Shown here: piece after piece, positions 37,136-45,282 of the stretch | Numbering within the stretch: the first letter of the stretch is position 1 | Layout of the letters: each line of letters opens with the position of its first letter | Assembly: GCF_012958305.1 (NCBI RefSeq) | Contig: NZ_JABBYO010000006.1 | Location: forward strand, 407,343-471,342 | DNA from: Tautonia rosea | GTDB taxonomy: Bacteria; Planctomycetota; Planctomycetia; Isosphaerales; Isosphaeraceae | Direction: 5' to 3' | DNA: 64,000 bases | Notes under the pieces: generated by a model | What the model was told of the DNA's origin: nothing | Databases searched by the model: none | Seen by the model: the letters and a program-made list of their open reading frames with translations, nothing else | Made by a program: the position numbers and the translations under genes

Positions 37136-37732
37136 GTTCCCGGATTCAGGACGGAGTGTCAACCCAGTCGTCGCTTCAAATGGTTCGAGAACGCGAAGTC
37201 AAGGGTTCCGCCCGGCGGGGTCTTTCGACCCCGCCGGGCATGTTTCATAAAGGAAACACGGGTTGATGCGAGGGAGAAGCTCAACATGATTGACGGCCGC
37301 GATTCTGATGAAAAATCGCTTCATTGTGAGGATTTATTCTCGGATTCTCAGCAGCGTTCTTGAGACGAGCTTGTAAGGAGTGGCATGCTTTGGCGAGTGG
37401 ATTCGGAGTCGTGTAATTCCGAACAGAAGTGGAAACGGTGTAGGGAGTTGGGTCGCGTGTGAGCTTGGCAGCGTGAAGCAGGATCGAAGTGGAGAAAGAA
37501 TCCGAACGAGAGGGATGTTCGAATTTCAGGAAAAAACTCCATACAATTCCCGAATTGGCAACTTTACTCGGAATCTCAAGGCGGGTAGATTGCCAAACCT
37601 GGAACGCATCACACCTCCACAGGGTCGCTCATCATTTCTTGCCCCGAATGATCCTTTCGGATGTTTGGTCATTCGCCTGTCGCGCTGTGATCGTTCCAGG
37701 TTGTCGCAACGTGATTCTGAGGAGGTCATCAA
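37136..37732. other. Intergenic region between the RdgC-like gene and the small lipoprotein
   Basis: The perfect terminator at 37211-37238 sits near its left end. The rest (37240-37730) is lower in GC than the surroundings. An open frame from 37380 is Arg/Ser-rich with no start signal, so I do not call it. It presumably holds the promoter of the lipoprotein-DUF1559 pair. Confidence 0.4.
37211..37238 (+). terminator. Perfect 12-bp terminator hairpin
   Basis: CCCGGCGGGGTC (37211-37222), loop TTTC, GACCCCGCCGGG (37227-37238). The tail CATGTTTCAT is only moderately T-rich, but the stem is the strongest in the window. It ends the RdgC-like transcript 75 bases after the stop. Confidence 0.75.
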
Positions 37733-37927
37733 ATGTCATTCGTGTCTCGCGGCATGCATGCGCGGTTGGATTTAGCGCTCGCCCTCATCATTTCGGCCGT
37801 ACCGATGGTCGGTTGTGGGGGTGGGGTCGATATGGATCAACCGGCAGAAATTGATCCGATCATGGAGCAGGAAGCCGAGCTTTCGGATCAGTACATGATG
37901 GAGCAGGAAGCGAGCGGGGCGCTTTGA
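37733..37927 (+). CDS. Small acidic lipoprotein upstream of DUF1559 gene
   Basis: 64 residues: Sec signal LDLALALIISAVPMVG, candidate lipobox M-V-G-C (Cys28), then an acidic Met/Glu-rich tail (IMEQEAELSDQYMMEQEASG). A consensus AGGAGG lies 7 bases before the ATG. The downstream gene is a DUF1559 protein. Its tail resembles that of the small lipoprotein at 14705, which is also adjacent to a DUF1559 gene but after it. Membrane-anchored, function unknown. Confidence 0.7.
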   Translation: MSFVSRGMHARLDLALALIISAVPMVGCGGGVDMDQPAEIDPIMEQEAELSDQYMMEQEASGAL

Positions 37928-38086
37928 GCGACTCGCATGGTTCGGGATGGGGTGCCACTGTGCGGTGTCAGCCAGTGATTTCGGATTTTCAGGGATGAGA
38001 TTGCTTTGATTTTCTAATCGTTCGATGCGTCGTGCGTTTTCATGTCGTCGGTCCGTTGTTCCCTTCTCCCAAGAGGATTCCGAGTC

Positions 38087-39136
38087 ATGAATCGATTTTC
38101 TCGTCGGGGTTTTACCCTGATTGAATTGCTGGTCGTCATTGCCATCATCGGCGTCTTGATCGCGCTGCTACTGCCGGCAGTGCAATCGGCGCGGGAAGCG
38201 GCACGTCGTGCCCAGTGCACGAACAACATGAAGCAGATCGGGTTGGCGTTGCATAATTATCATTCCACGCATGAGACATTTCCGATGGGGATGTCTCGCA
38301 ACATCAGTACGATCGATCCGTTTACCTCGCACACCTGGAACAACTGGGCCATCCACGCCCTGATCCTGCCATATCTGGAGCAGGGCCCGGTTTATCAGGC
38401 GTGCAATTTCGACTGGGCGGTCTGGCACAGTGGGCGGACCCCCCAGGGGTACGCATCCAACCTTACGGTGTTCAATACCCGGATTGCGTCGTTCCTGTGC
38501 CCTTCGGACGGAAAGGCCGGTCAGGGACGCTTGAACAACTATTACGCCAGTTGCGGACCGAACACCCAAGGGTCAAGCCAGGCTGGTAACGGCGGAAATA
38601 GTCCAGGTCTGTTCACGTATCAGCGTTCCTACTCGATTGCGGATGCAACCGATGGTACTTCGAACACGCTCGCTTTTGTCGAGGCCCTGGTCGGAGATAC
38701 CCGAAACGGTACGCACACGCGTCGGAACGGGATGACGGGTGTGTCGTTTGTCCAGCAGTACAACGTGCAGGAAAATCCTCAGGTCTACTTCGAGACGATG
38801 CAAGCCTGCGACCTTTACTGGAAGAGCGGTGCTCCCTTGGGTCACTATACCAGCAGCCCCGGAACCCGCTGGGTCATGGGGGTGACCGGGTGGACTCTTG
38901 CCTCGACGGCTGTTCCTCCCAACGGGAAGGAGTGGGGTGCGTGCCGCAACGGCTGCCCCGGATGCGGGATTGATAACACCCAGATAATGAATTCGAGCAG
39001 CCTGCATCCTGGCGGGATCAATGCTCTGCTCGGCGACGGCTCGGTCCGTTTCATCAAGGATACGGTTAATCTGAACACCTGGTGGGCGCTGGGCACGAAG
39101 GACGGCAACGAGGTGCTTAGCAGCGACCAGTTCTAA
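38087..39136 (+). CDS. DUF1559 prepilin-like protein
   Basis: 349 residues. Type IV pilin-like leader [20 protein letters not shown], with the normal Gly before the processed Phe, then the family sequence [22 protein letters not shown]-terminal DUF1559 motif ([20 protein letters not shown]) ends the protein. ATG 38087 is preceded by AGAGGA and gives a standard leader; the frame is open to 38042. Processing by a prepilin peptidase and membrane or surface location are inferred from the leader. It follows the 37733 lipoprotein and ends in a strong terminator. Confidence 0.95.
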   Translation: MNRFSRRGFTLIELLVVIAIIGVLIALLLPAVQSAREAARRAQCTNNMKQIGLALHNYHSTHETFPMGMSRNISTIDPFTSHTWNNWAIHALILPYLEQGPVYQACNFDWAVWHSGRTPQGYASNLTVFNTRIASFLCPSDGKAGQGRLNNYYASCGPNTQGSSQAGNGGNSPGLFTYQRSYSIADATDGTSNTLAFVEALVGDTRNGTHTRRNGMTGVSFVQQYNVQENPQVYFETMQACDLYWKSGAPLGHYTSSPGTRWVMGVTGWTLASTAVPPNGKEWGACRNGCPGCGIDNTQIMNSSSLHPGGINALLGDGSVRFIKDTVNLNTWWALGTKDGNEVLSSDQF

Positions 39137-39404
39137 CCTCCTTGTGAAGGGGTTTGACGGGACTCGGAGGACCATCAGACTGCTCCGCCACGGTGTGACG
39201 GTGGCGGGGCGTTCTTTAAGTTCTTGACCTATTCAAGCCGGCCCAAGGGGGGGATACTGGTTTCCAACCGCACACGGTGGGATACTCATGCAAGGGGTCT
39301 GGAGATCGGCTAGCCGTGCCGGTTTTCGGACCTTTTGCTCGTGGTTGGTGCACGGAAGCAAGACAGGAATGAATTCAGTCTCCTTGATCTCGTGACGTTT
39401 TGTT
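39137..39404. other. Intergenic region before the TPR gene
   Basis: Holds a terminator (39182-39217) for the DUF1559 gene. Nothing else is supported. Confidence 0.4.
39182..39217 (+). terminator. Intrinsic terminator after DUF1559 gene
   Basis: GCTCCGCCAC (39182-39191) pairs with GTGGCGGGGC (39201-39210), 10 bp with one T-G pair, followed by GTTCTTTAAGTTCTT. The T-rich tail supports intrinsic termination. Confidence 0.75.
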
Positions 39405-40634
39405 ATGAGTCGATTCCAACTGTGGCTACCGGTTCTGAGCCGAGGTATCCTGGTGGCCGCCGTCATCCTGATCGCTGGAGTTGCATGGAAGCTCACCCAG
39501 GATCGCGATCCGGAGCGATTGTCGTTGCAGCTTGCCGAAGCGATCGAGGCGAATCAGATCGATCGTGCAGAACGGCTTCTGCAGCGGTTGACACGCCTCA
39601 GGACTCCTACAGCCGACGATTGGGTCTTACGCGCTCAGGTCGCCTTTGCTCGCGACGAGCTTGACGAAGCCTTGCGGGCGATCGAGCATGTTCCGGACGA
39701 TCATCGGATGGCTCGCTGGGCACACTACCGGGCGGGTCAGGTGGAGGTTCGTCGACATCGGCTTCGGGCGGCGGAGGCTCATTTTCTCAAGGCACTGAAC
39801 ATCGACCCGACACTGGTCGATGTTCGTCGCGAACTGCTGTATCTCTATGGAGTCCAGCAGCGTGCCGAAGCGATCGAGGGCCAGTTGATCGCCCTTGCCG
39901 ATCTCATTCCCCTGACCTTTCGGGATGTCTGGTACTGGTGCATTGCAAGAGATCAGCTGCGCTGGGAAGTGGATGAAAACCAGGACGTTCTGTCGAAGGT
40001 CCTGGAGGCCGATCCAGGTGACGGCTGGGCGCGACTGGCGATGGTCGAGGTTCTGCTCGACAAGGGAGCGTCCCTCAAGGAAATCAACGAATTGCTCGAA
40101 CCGATGGCTGACGACCCCGATGCCATCGCCCTGATGGCTCAGATGGCTTTGGATCGTGGAGCAATCGAGGAGGCAGAGCGTCTGCTTGATCTGGGTCCTG
40201 CAGACCATGTCACCCTCGCTCGGCTTCGGGGTGGTCTTGTGATGCAACGAGAGGGACCCGAGGCCTCCTTGCCGTATTTTCGCACTGCGTACGAAATCGA
40301 CCCGAACCGTCGCGAAACGATCGTGGGCCTGGGACAGGCCCTTCGGGCCGCGGGTCGAAAGGAGGAAGCCCAGCCGTTTCTGGACCAGGCTCGAGCAATG
40401 GATGTTCTCTCTGGCATCCTTGCCCGAGCCGTCACTCCGTCTGGGAAGAGCGATCCTGAAATGCTTCGCAAGCTGGCCGAAGCCTGTCTCGATGCCGGTC
40501 GGTTACGGGAGGCTGTTGCATGGTACGAACTCGTCCTGGCTGATGATCCGTTCGACACCGAGATTCAGAACAAGCTCAGGCAGATTGAGGACGCTCTCGC
40601 CTCAACCGTGGAGAAAGATGCCGCGACGGAGTGA
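39405..40634 (+). CDS. Membrane-anchored TPR protein
   Basis: 409 residues. One N-terminal membrane segment (about 10-30: VLSRGILVAAVILIAGVAWK) is followed by tetratricopeptide-type repeats through the rest (LLQRLTRLRTPTADDWVLRA, EAHFLKALNIDPTLVDVRRE, ASLPYFRTAYEIDPNRRETI, EAVAWYELVLADDPFDTEIQ). TPRs are protein-binding scaffolds; with one anchor the repeats lie on the periplasmic side. It lies after the DUF1559 pair but beyond its terminator, so it is probably transcribed separately. Confidence 0.85.
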   Translation: MSRFQLWLPVLSRGILVAAVILIAGVAWKLTQDRDPERLSLQLAEAIEANQIDRAERLLQRLTRLRTPTADDWVLRAQVAFARDELDEALRAIEHVPDDHRMARWAHYRAGQVEVRRHRLRAAEAHFLKALNIDPTLVDVRRELLYLYGVQQRAEAIEGQLIALADLIPLTFRDVWYWCIARDQLRWEVDENQDVLSKVLEADPGDGWARLAMVEVLLDKGASLKEINELLEPMADDPDAIALMAQMALDRGAIEEAERLLDLGPADHVTLARLRGGLVMQREGPEASLPYFRTAYEIDPNRRETIVGLGQALRAAGRKEEAQPFLDQARAMDVLSGILARAVTPSGKSDPEMLRKLAEACLDAGRLREAVAWYELVLADDPFDTEIQNKLRQIEDALASTVEKDAATE

Positions 40635-40665
40635 AGGGAGGCGGATTGACGATTGCCCGAACGGA

Positions 40666-41466
40666 TTAGTCTGGTGTGGGGATAGGCGTCGCACGCGACG
40701 TTGCGTTCGATCGCGGATCAAGCACCGCCGCGGTGATGAGCCCTACCAAGACGGCGACGCACATCCGCGCCAGTAATCGAGATCCCCAGCCCTCGGAGAG
40801 TGGCATGGCGGTATTCTCGGAGGTGAGAACGAGCGCTCCCACGATGTCATAGATTGTCGCACCAAAGACAGCCCCGATCACTCCTGCAATAGCCCCCTGG
40901 AGGAGCATGGCCGGGGGGCGACCAAGACCGATCGCGAAGGCCAGGCCACCCACAAGTCCGACGGGCGCCCAGAGCAGGCCATGCATGAGAATCGGCGCGA
41001 GCATACTCTCGCCCAGTTGCTCGGTGTCTTTGAGAAACATCGGTAGCGAAACCCAGGCGACCCCCGCCGTGACCAGGGCTCCGAGGATCGCCGCGGCAAT
41101 GCCGGTTGTCAGCGACGAGCTGCTTGAGTGTCGAAGCCAACCGCCTGCAATCCCCATCGCCAGGCCGACGGCAGCCCCGAGAATGGCAAATGACGCGGTG
41201 CTCTTGAAGATGGTTGCCTGCTGGATCAATGCATCATGCTGTGCGATTTGTCCCTGATTGGCCGGGACGAAGGTCTGGTCTGCGGTTTTCAAGGCGACGA
41301 TGGCTTCCCCACCCAGCCATGCCAGGAGCCCGGCGACCAAGCCTGCGGCGAGTGCCACCGACACCCGGGACGACTCTCGGGAATGCGCGGGCAGTCCTGA
41401 TTCCGGGATTCGGCTGCCGACTTCGGGGGCCCCCTCGTCGGATTGGGTCATCTCTGGCGTGGACAT
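40666..41466 (-). CDS. Polytopic membrane protein, unknown
   Basis: 266 residues with about five to six membrane helices rich in Gly and Ala (VALAAGLVAGLLAWLGGEAI, SFAILGAAVGLAMGIAGGWL, TGIAAAILGALVTAGVAWVS, GLVGGLAFAIGLG, GAIAGVIGAVFGATIYDIVG, CVAVLVGLITAAVL). No motif identifies the function. ATG 41466 has GGGGAGGG upstream; the frame is open to 41694. A short hairpin overlaps this ribosome binding site. Convergent with the TPR gene. Confidence 0.75.
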   Translation of the reverse strand: MSTPEMTQSDEGAPEVGSRIPESGLPAHSRESSRVSVALAAGLVAGLLAWLGGEAIVALKTADQTFVPANQGQIAQHDALIQQATIFKSTASFAILGAAVGLAMGIAGGWLRHSSSSSLTTGIAAAILGALVTAGVAWVSLPMFLKDTEQLGESMLAPILMHGLLWAPVGLVGGLAFAIGLGRPPAMLLQGAIAGVIGAVFGATIYDIVGALVLTSENTAMPLSEGWGSRLLARMCVAVLVGLITAAVLDPRSNATSRATPIPTPD

Positions 41467-41475
41467 GAAGCCCTC

Positions 41476-41493
41476 CCCAGCATTGATGCTGGG
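41476..41493 (-). promoter_or_regulatory. Hairpin overlapping a ribosome binding site
   Basis: On the minus strand CCCAGCAT-CA-ATGCTGGG forms a perfect 8-bp inverted repeat, and its right arm runs into the GGGGAGG ribosome binding site of the membrane-protein gene at 41466. Folding could hide that site; with a two-base loop it might instead form in single-stranded DNA or serve as a protein-binding palindrome. Confidence 0.35.
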
Positions 41494-41800
41494 CACACGA
41501 GTGGTGAAAAGGAGTGAAATGCAGGTGACGCGAGGAAATTCGGCGGTTCGATTCCTGGTCAACTCGCGAACACGAAAGGATCGCGTGATGCGATGAGCTG
41601 GGAGTCCGATACAAAGAAACGCAACGCAATCACGCTGGATCGTGACCTTGAGTGGGCGCAACCCAGTGATTGAAATCTTGAGATTATCCGGCAATCATCG
41701 GGTGGGCAAGCATCTCTTGGCTACGGAATTCGATCGCGGAAATTACAATGTGTGATTTTTTCATTTCTTGTGGATGGCGTTTGCCATGGATGTGCGAGAC

Positions 41801-41837
41801 GAGAGCTGGGATCGAGAGCGACCTGATCCCAGTTCTC
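41801..41837 (-). terminator. Terminator-like hairpin after DUF885 gene
   Basis: GAGAACTGGGATC and GATCCCAGCTCTC on the minus strand pair over 13 bp with one mismatch. It is 28 bases past the DUF885 stop. No T-run follows, so factor-assisted termination or RNA stability are alternatives. Confidence 0.45.
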
Positions 41838-41864
41838 GAATTCGGGATTCATTATTGGTGCGGT

Positions 41865-43637
41865 TCACTCGGCGGCAGGAACGATGCCAAGGGACTGCCG
41901 GACGAGTTCCGGAAGATACTTGACCGGCAAGGTGCCGTGCGAGAGGGTGGCCTCGTGAAAGCGAGCGAGGTCAAAGGCGTCTCCCTGTTCGCGCTGAATG
42001 TCCTGGCGAAGTCGGTGGAAGGCGACGCGACCGACGAAGTAGGTGGAGAGTTGTGCCGACGACTGTTTGGATCGGATGACCTTTCCGGCGGCTTCCCCTT
42101 CGGTCTGGAAGGCACGGTCCATGAGTAAGGTCATGGCTTCGTCGTCGGTCATGGAGTGGGCGTGCATTTCGTGGTCAAGGATTGCATTAACAACAGCTCG
42201 CAAATAAAACTTGAGTTGTTGCATGCGCAATTTTAAGTCGCCGAGGCCAAACCCTTCGTCAAGCATCATCCGTTCGGTGTACACGGCCCAACCTTCGGCG
42301 AAGGTGCCGGAGGAGAGGACCCGTCGGATCAGCGAGGGGCATCGATTCGAGTATTCGAGCTGGACGTAGTGGCCGGGGTACGCCTCGTGAATGGTGAGAA
42401 TTTGAAGCATCCGCGCGTTGTACTCGCGGAGGAAGCTGGCGACGCGATCCTCGTCCCAGTCGCTTGGCGGGGGGCTGATCGCGTATTCACTGCGGCCATC
42501 GGGGTCGAGCGGGGGAGCGGGGTTGAGATAGGCGACCGAGTTGCCTCGCATGAATTCGGGCATCTCGATCAGTTCACAACGATCCGGTTCCGGGAGTTCA
42601 AGGATACCTCGGTCATTGATAAATGTCTTTATGGATTCGACGGTGGACTTCGCGTCGGAGACAAGGGTTTCGGGTGATCCGTGTTCCAGGCCGATCTGCT
42701 CCAGCACCTTCCGGATTAGGAAACGGCGTCCTTGCGGGTCGTCCGGCGGCACGGGGATGCCAGGGAACATGTCCCACCAGAGTTGCCGGGCGATGATGGC
42801 CATTTCTTGCTCGACCCGCTCGGCTTCGGCGTTCGCCTCGGCAAGGACCTCAGCGGAGGTCAGGCCGGAATTCAGCTCCCGAGCCACCTTCTCGGCGAAG
42901 ATCTCGGGACCGATCCGCCAGTCGTCGCCAGCCTTTGGAAGGAGCTCGTTGGTGAGGAAATCAAGATAGTCTTGCAAGGCTTTGGCGGCCTCGGCAGCGA
43001 CCTTAGCCAGTTCGCCCTCATCACGAGGACGATTGGCGAAGAGGAAGAGATCATCGGTGTAGAAGCCGATCGCGCCTCGGGTCTGCAGAATGGCCGTCTC
43101 GACCTTCACGCGAGGGGCTCCGGAGAGTGTGGCACGGGCCGTCTCGACAATTCGAGGGACTGCCTTGATCCGCTCGATGGCGTTGGCCAGATTCTCGGCT
43201 TCGGGAAGGGTGGATTGCGTGAGTAGCAGATAAACCCCTTCGGTCGTATAGCCGACATAGATCCTCGGGTCATCCTCGAACGGCTGGAAGTGCTCGGAGA
43301 GCCAAAGGGAGTAATCCAGGTGATGCCGGAAGATTTCGAAATCGATTTGACCGTCACGACTGAGAGCGTCGTAAGGAACGCGCTTGGGCAATTCGGTCAG
43401 GAACCGGCGGTCACGCTCGACCCATCTGGCCCTCGAGTCGGCCGACAGATCCTCAAGCCGATCGTCGAAGCGATGATCGCCCAGCCGGGTCGCTGTCAGC
43501 GGTTCGTCGGCGAACCAGGCGTCGAGATACTCCTGGAAGAGTGATTCCAGGGCGGCATCTGCCTGCTCTTGAGCCCGAGCGGGGGACGGTGCCAGGGCCA
43601 GAGTCGCAAGGACGATCCAGGTGAAGCGCACGGTCAT
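41865..43637 (-). CDS. DUF885 family metallopeptidase-like protein
   Basis: 590 residues, secreted: signal peptide FTWIVLATLALAPSPARAQ. The zinc site is HEAYPGH (His417, Glu418, His423) with EGW at 448-450 as the probable third-ligand segment, which gives a gluzincin-like fold. Other family blocks: FEIFRHHLDYSLWL, GYTTEGVYLLLTQSTLP and SYFVGRVAFHRLR. Family members are bacterial lipoprotein or periplasmic peptidases; substrates are not known. ATG 43637 has GAGGAG 10 bases upstream; another ATG pair at 43658/43655 has none. Confidence 0.9.
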   Translation of the reverse strand: MTVRFTWIVLATLALAPSPARAQEQADAALESLFQEYLDAWFADEPLTATRLGDHRFDDRLEDLSADSRARWVERDRRFLTELPKRVPYDALSRDGQIDFEIFRHHLDYSLWLSEHFQPFEDDPRIYVGYTTEGVYLLLTQSTLPEAENLANAIERIKAVPRIVETARATLSGAPRVKVETAILQTRGAIGFYTDDLFLFANRPRDEGELAKVAAEAAKALQDYLDFLTNELLPKAGDDWRIGPEIFAEKVARELNSGLTSAEVLAEANAEAERVEQEMAIIARQLWWDMFPGIPVPPDDPQGRRFLIRKVLEQIGLEHGSPETLVSDAKSTVESIKTFINDRGILELPEPDRCELIEMPEFMRGNSVAYLNPAPPLDPDGRSEYAISPPPSDWDEDRVASFLREYNARMLQILTIHEAYPGHYVQLEYSNRCPSLIRRVLSSGTFAEGWAVYTERMMLDEGFGLGDLKLRMQQLKFYLRAVVNAILDHEMHAHSMTDDEAMTLLMDRAFQTEGEAAGKVIRSKQSSAQLSTYFVGRVAFHRLRQDIQREQGDAFDLARFHEATLSHGTLPVKYLPELVRQSLGIVPAAE

Positions 43638-43941
43638 CGTCGAGGGACTCCTCATCATCGGGGGATCGGATCAAGGTCGAGCTGCTTGACAGGACGGCGG
43701 CCGTGCCGCGACTCGCTTTGCCCTGGCAAGGTCATCCCGGGCAGGCTCCAGGGGAGGCCGGTGCGTTTTCTACCTTTCCGGGCTTCTCTGCCGAGCATCG
43801 TCGCGTCAGTCGTAGATGGCGTCAACCGCCTGGTCCTTGGCTTTGGCGGGACCGAACCGCCGGGCCGTTCTGACGACGGTCTGGGGAGTCCAGGAGCGGT
43901 CGGCTGAGTCCGGCAAGGAGTGGCAGGGTTCGAGAAGTCTC
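43638..43941. other. Intergenic region between the DUF1501 and DUF885 genes
   Basis: On the minus strand this lies between the DUF1501 stop and the DUF885 start. It has no strong hairpin and no well-formed promoter that I could identify. The short frame running through its end reads a weak Asp/Ser-rich product and is not called. Confidence 0.35.
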
Positions 43942-45255
43942 TCAGACGGGATTGCTGAACAGATCCGAGATCGGTCGACCGTGGTCGGTAACCGGGACGG
44001 GTCGGCCGGAGGCGTGGAGTTCGAGGGCGGGATTGATGCCAAGGGCCGAGTAAATGGTGGCGAAGAGGTCGGGGACGGAGACGGGTCGATCTACGATGGT
44101 CTTGGCCAGCTCGTCCGTCTCGCCGATGACCTGCCCTGTCCGAAGTCCGCCGCCGGCCAGCAGGCCGCTAAAGGCCTGTGACTGGTGCCCGCGACCGCCA
44201 CCGGAGTCGAATTCGGGCGGCCGGCCGAACTCGGTGGCGACGATGACGAGGGTCGAGTCGAGCCGTCCCAGGCGTTCAAGGTCGTCGAGGAGTCCCGAGA
44301 GGGCCAGGTCGAGTTCGCCGATCAGCTCATGCTGGCGCAACTGCCCCTGGTTGTGGGTGTCCCAGCCGGTGCCGTTGATGAAATTCAGGTTGTGCGAGAC
44401 CTCGACGAAGCGCGAGCCGGCCTCGACCAGACGGCGGGCGAGCAGGCAGCGTTGGCCGAACTCGCCGCCGTAAGAATCTCGAATGGAGGCGAGTTCCTCA
44501 TCGAGCTGGAAGACCCGGGCGAAATCGGGACCGGCCAGCCGGGCGGCCTCTCGACTGGCGGCAATGTAGTCGGCGATGCGAGCATCGCCGGGGTGGCGGG
44601 AGTGATACTCGTCGCGTGCTGTGTCAAGCAGGGCTTCACGCCGCTGCTGACGGGACCGGGAAACGTTGTCTGGGGGCGTCAGGCCGGTCGGGCCTGATTC
44701 GGTGTCGGTCAAATAGACATAGCTATGCGTTGCTCCGAGAAAGCCCGGCCCTCGGCTGACGCTGGGATGGCCGACGAGCAGGTAGGACGGGACGCCGTCG
44801 CCGCCAGGACCAAGCTGGTGAGAGACGACCGATCCCATCGACGGATAGACGACCGTCCCGCTGGTCAACCTTCCGGTGTGCATGATGTTCGTGGCCGCAG
44901 CGTGTTCGTCGATGACGCTGTGGTGGAGCGAACGGATCAGGACGCAGCGGTCGAGTCGGTCGGCGACCCGGGAGAGATGCTCGCAGACAGAGGCACCGGG
45001 GATGGCCGTCGGGATGGCGTCGTAGTACGAGCCCGGTTGCTTTTTCCCGTCGCCGCGGCGCTTCGGGTCGAAGGTGTCGATGTGGGCCGCGCCGCCGCCG
45101 AGCCAGAGCATGATGCAGGCCTTGGCCGAACCGCGGAGCGGTGGGCTGGCTGCGGCGGCAAGGCGAGGGGCCGAGGCGGCGGCCAGGGAGGCCGAGGCGA
45201 GGCCGACGGAACTGGTGCGGAGGAAGTCTCGGCGTGTCGATGGGGAAGTGATCAT
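43942..45255 (-). CDS. DUF1501 family protein with Tat signal
   Basis: 437 residues. A twin-arginine signal (STRRDFLRTSSVGLASASLA) is followed by the DUF1501 fold, distantly related to alkaline phosphatase/sulfatase enzymes: CIMLWLGGGAAHIDTFDPK, SVIDEHAAATNIMHTGR, YLLVGHPSVSRGPGFLG, GWDTHNQGQLRQHELIGELD and ATEFGRPPEFDSGGGRGHQS. It sits 27 bases after the DUF1549/DUF1553 gene. This pair recurs across planctomycetes and is probably one operon. Location is periplasmic; the substrate is not known, though polymer degradation or sulfatase-like chemistry are suggested for the families. Confidence 0.92.
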   Translation of the reverse strand: MITSPSTRRDFLRTSSVGLASASLAAASAPRLAAAASPPLRGSAKACIMLWLGGGAAHIDTFDPKRRGDGKKQPGSYYDAIPTAIPGASVCEHLSRVADRLDRCVLIRSLHHSVIDEHAAATNIMHTGRLTSGTVVYPSMGSVVSHQLGPGGDGVPSYLLVGHPSVSRGPGFLGATHSYVYLTDTESGPTGLTPPDNVSRSRQQRREALLDTARDEYHSRHPGDARIADYIAASREAARLAGPDFARVFQLDEELASIRDSYGGEFGQRCLLARRLVEAGSRFVEVSHNLNFINGTGWDTHNQGQLRQHELIGELDLALSGLLDDLERLGRLDSTLVIVATEFGRPPEFDSGGGRGHQSQAFSGLLAGGGLRTGQVIGETDELAKTIVDRPVSVPDLFATIYSALGINPALELHASGRPVPVTDHGRPISDLFSNPV

Positions 45256-45282
45256 AGCGGCATCCGTCGGCTGAGGGGAGGC

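Larger units (their letters stand above)
41467..41864. other. Intergenic region with a hairpin at the start and a terminator at the end
   Basis: On the minus strand this runs from the DUF885 stop to the start of the polytopic membrane gene. It holds the terminator-like hairpin 41801-41837, an AT-rich tract about 41735-41770, and the hairpin 41476-41493 over the ribosome binding site. No gene is seen. Confidence 0.4.

Noticed and set aside
37382..37395. TGGCATGCTTTGGC as a sigma-54 promoter for the small lipoprotein gene
   Set aside because: GG and the next GC are not separated by 10 bases (the pair there is CG).
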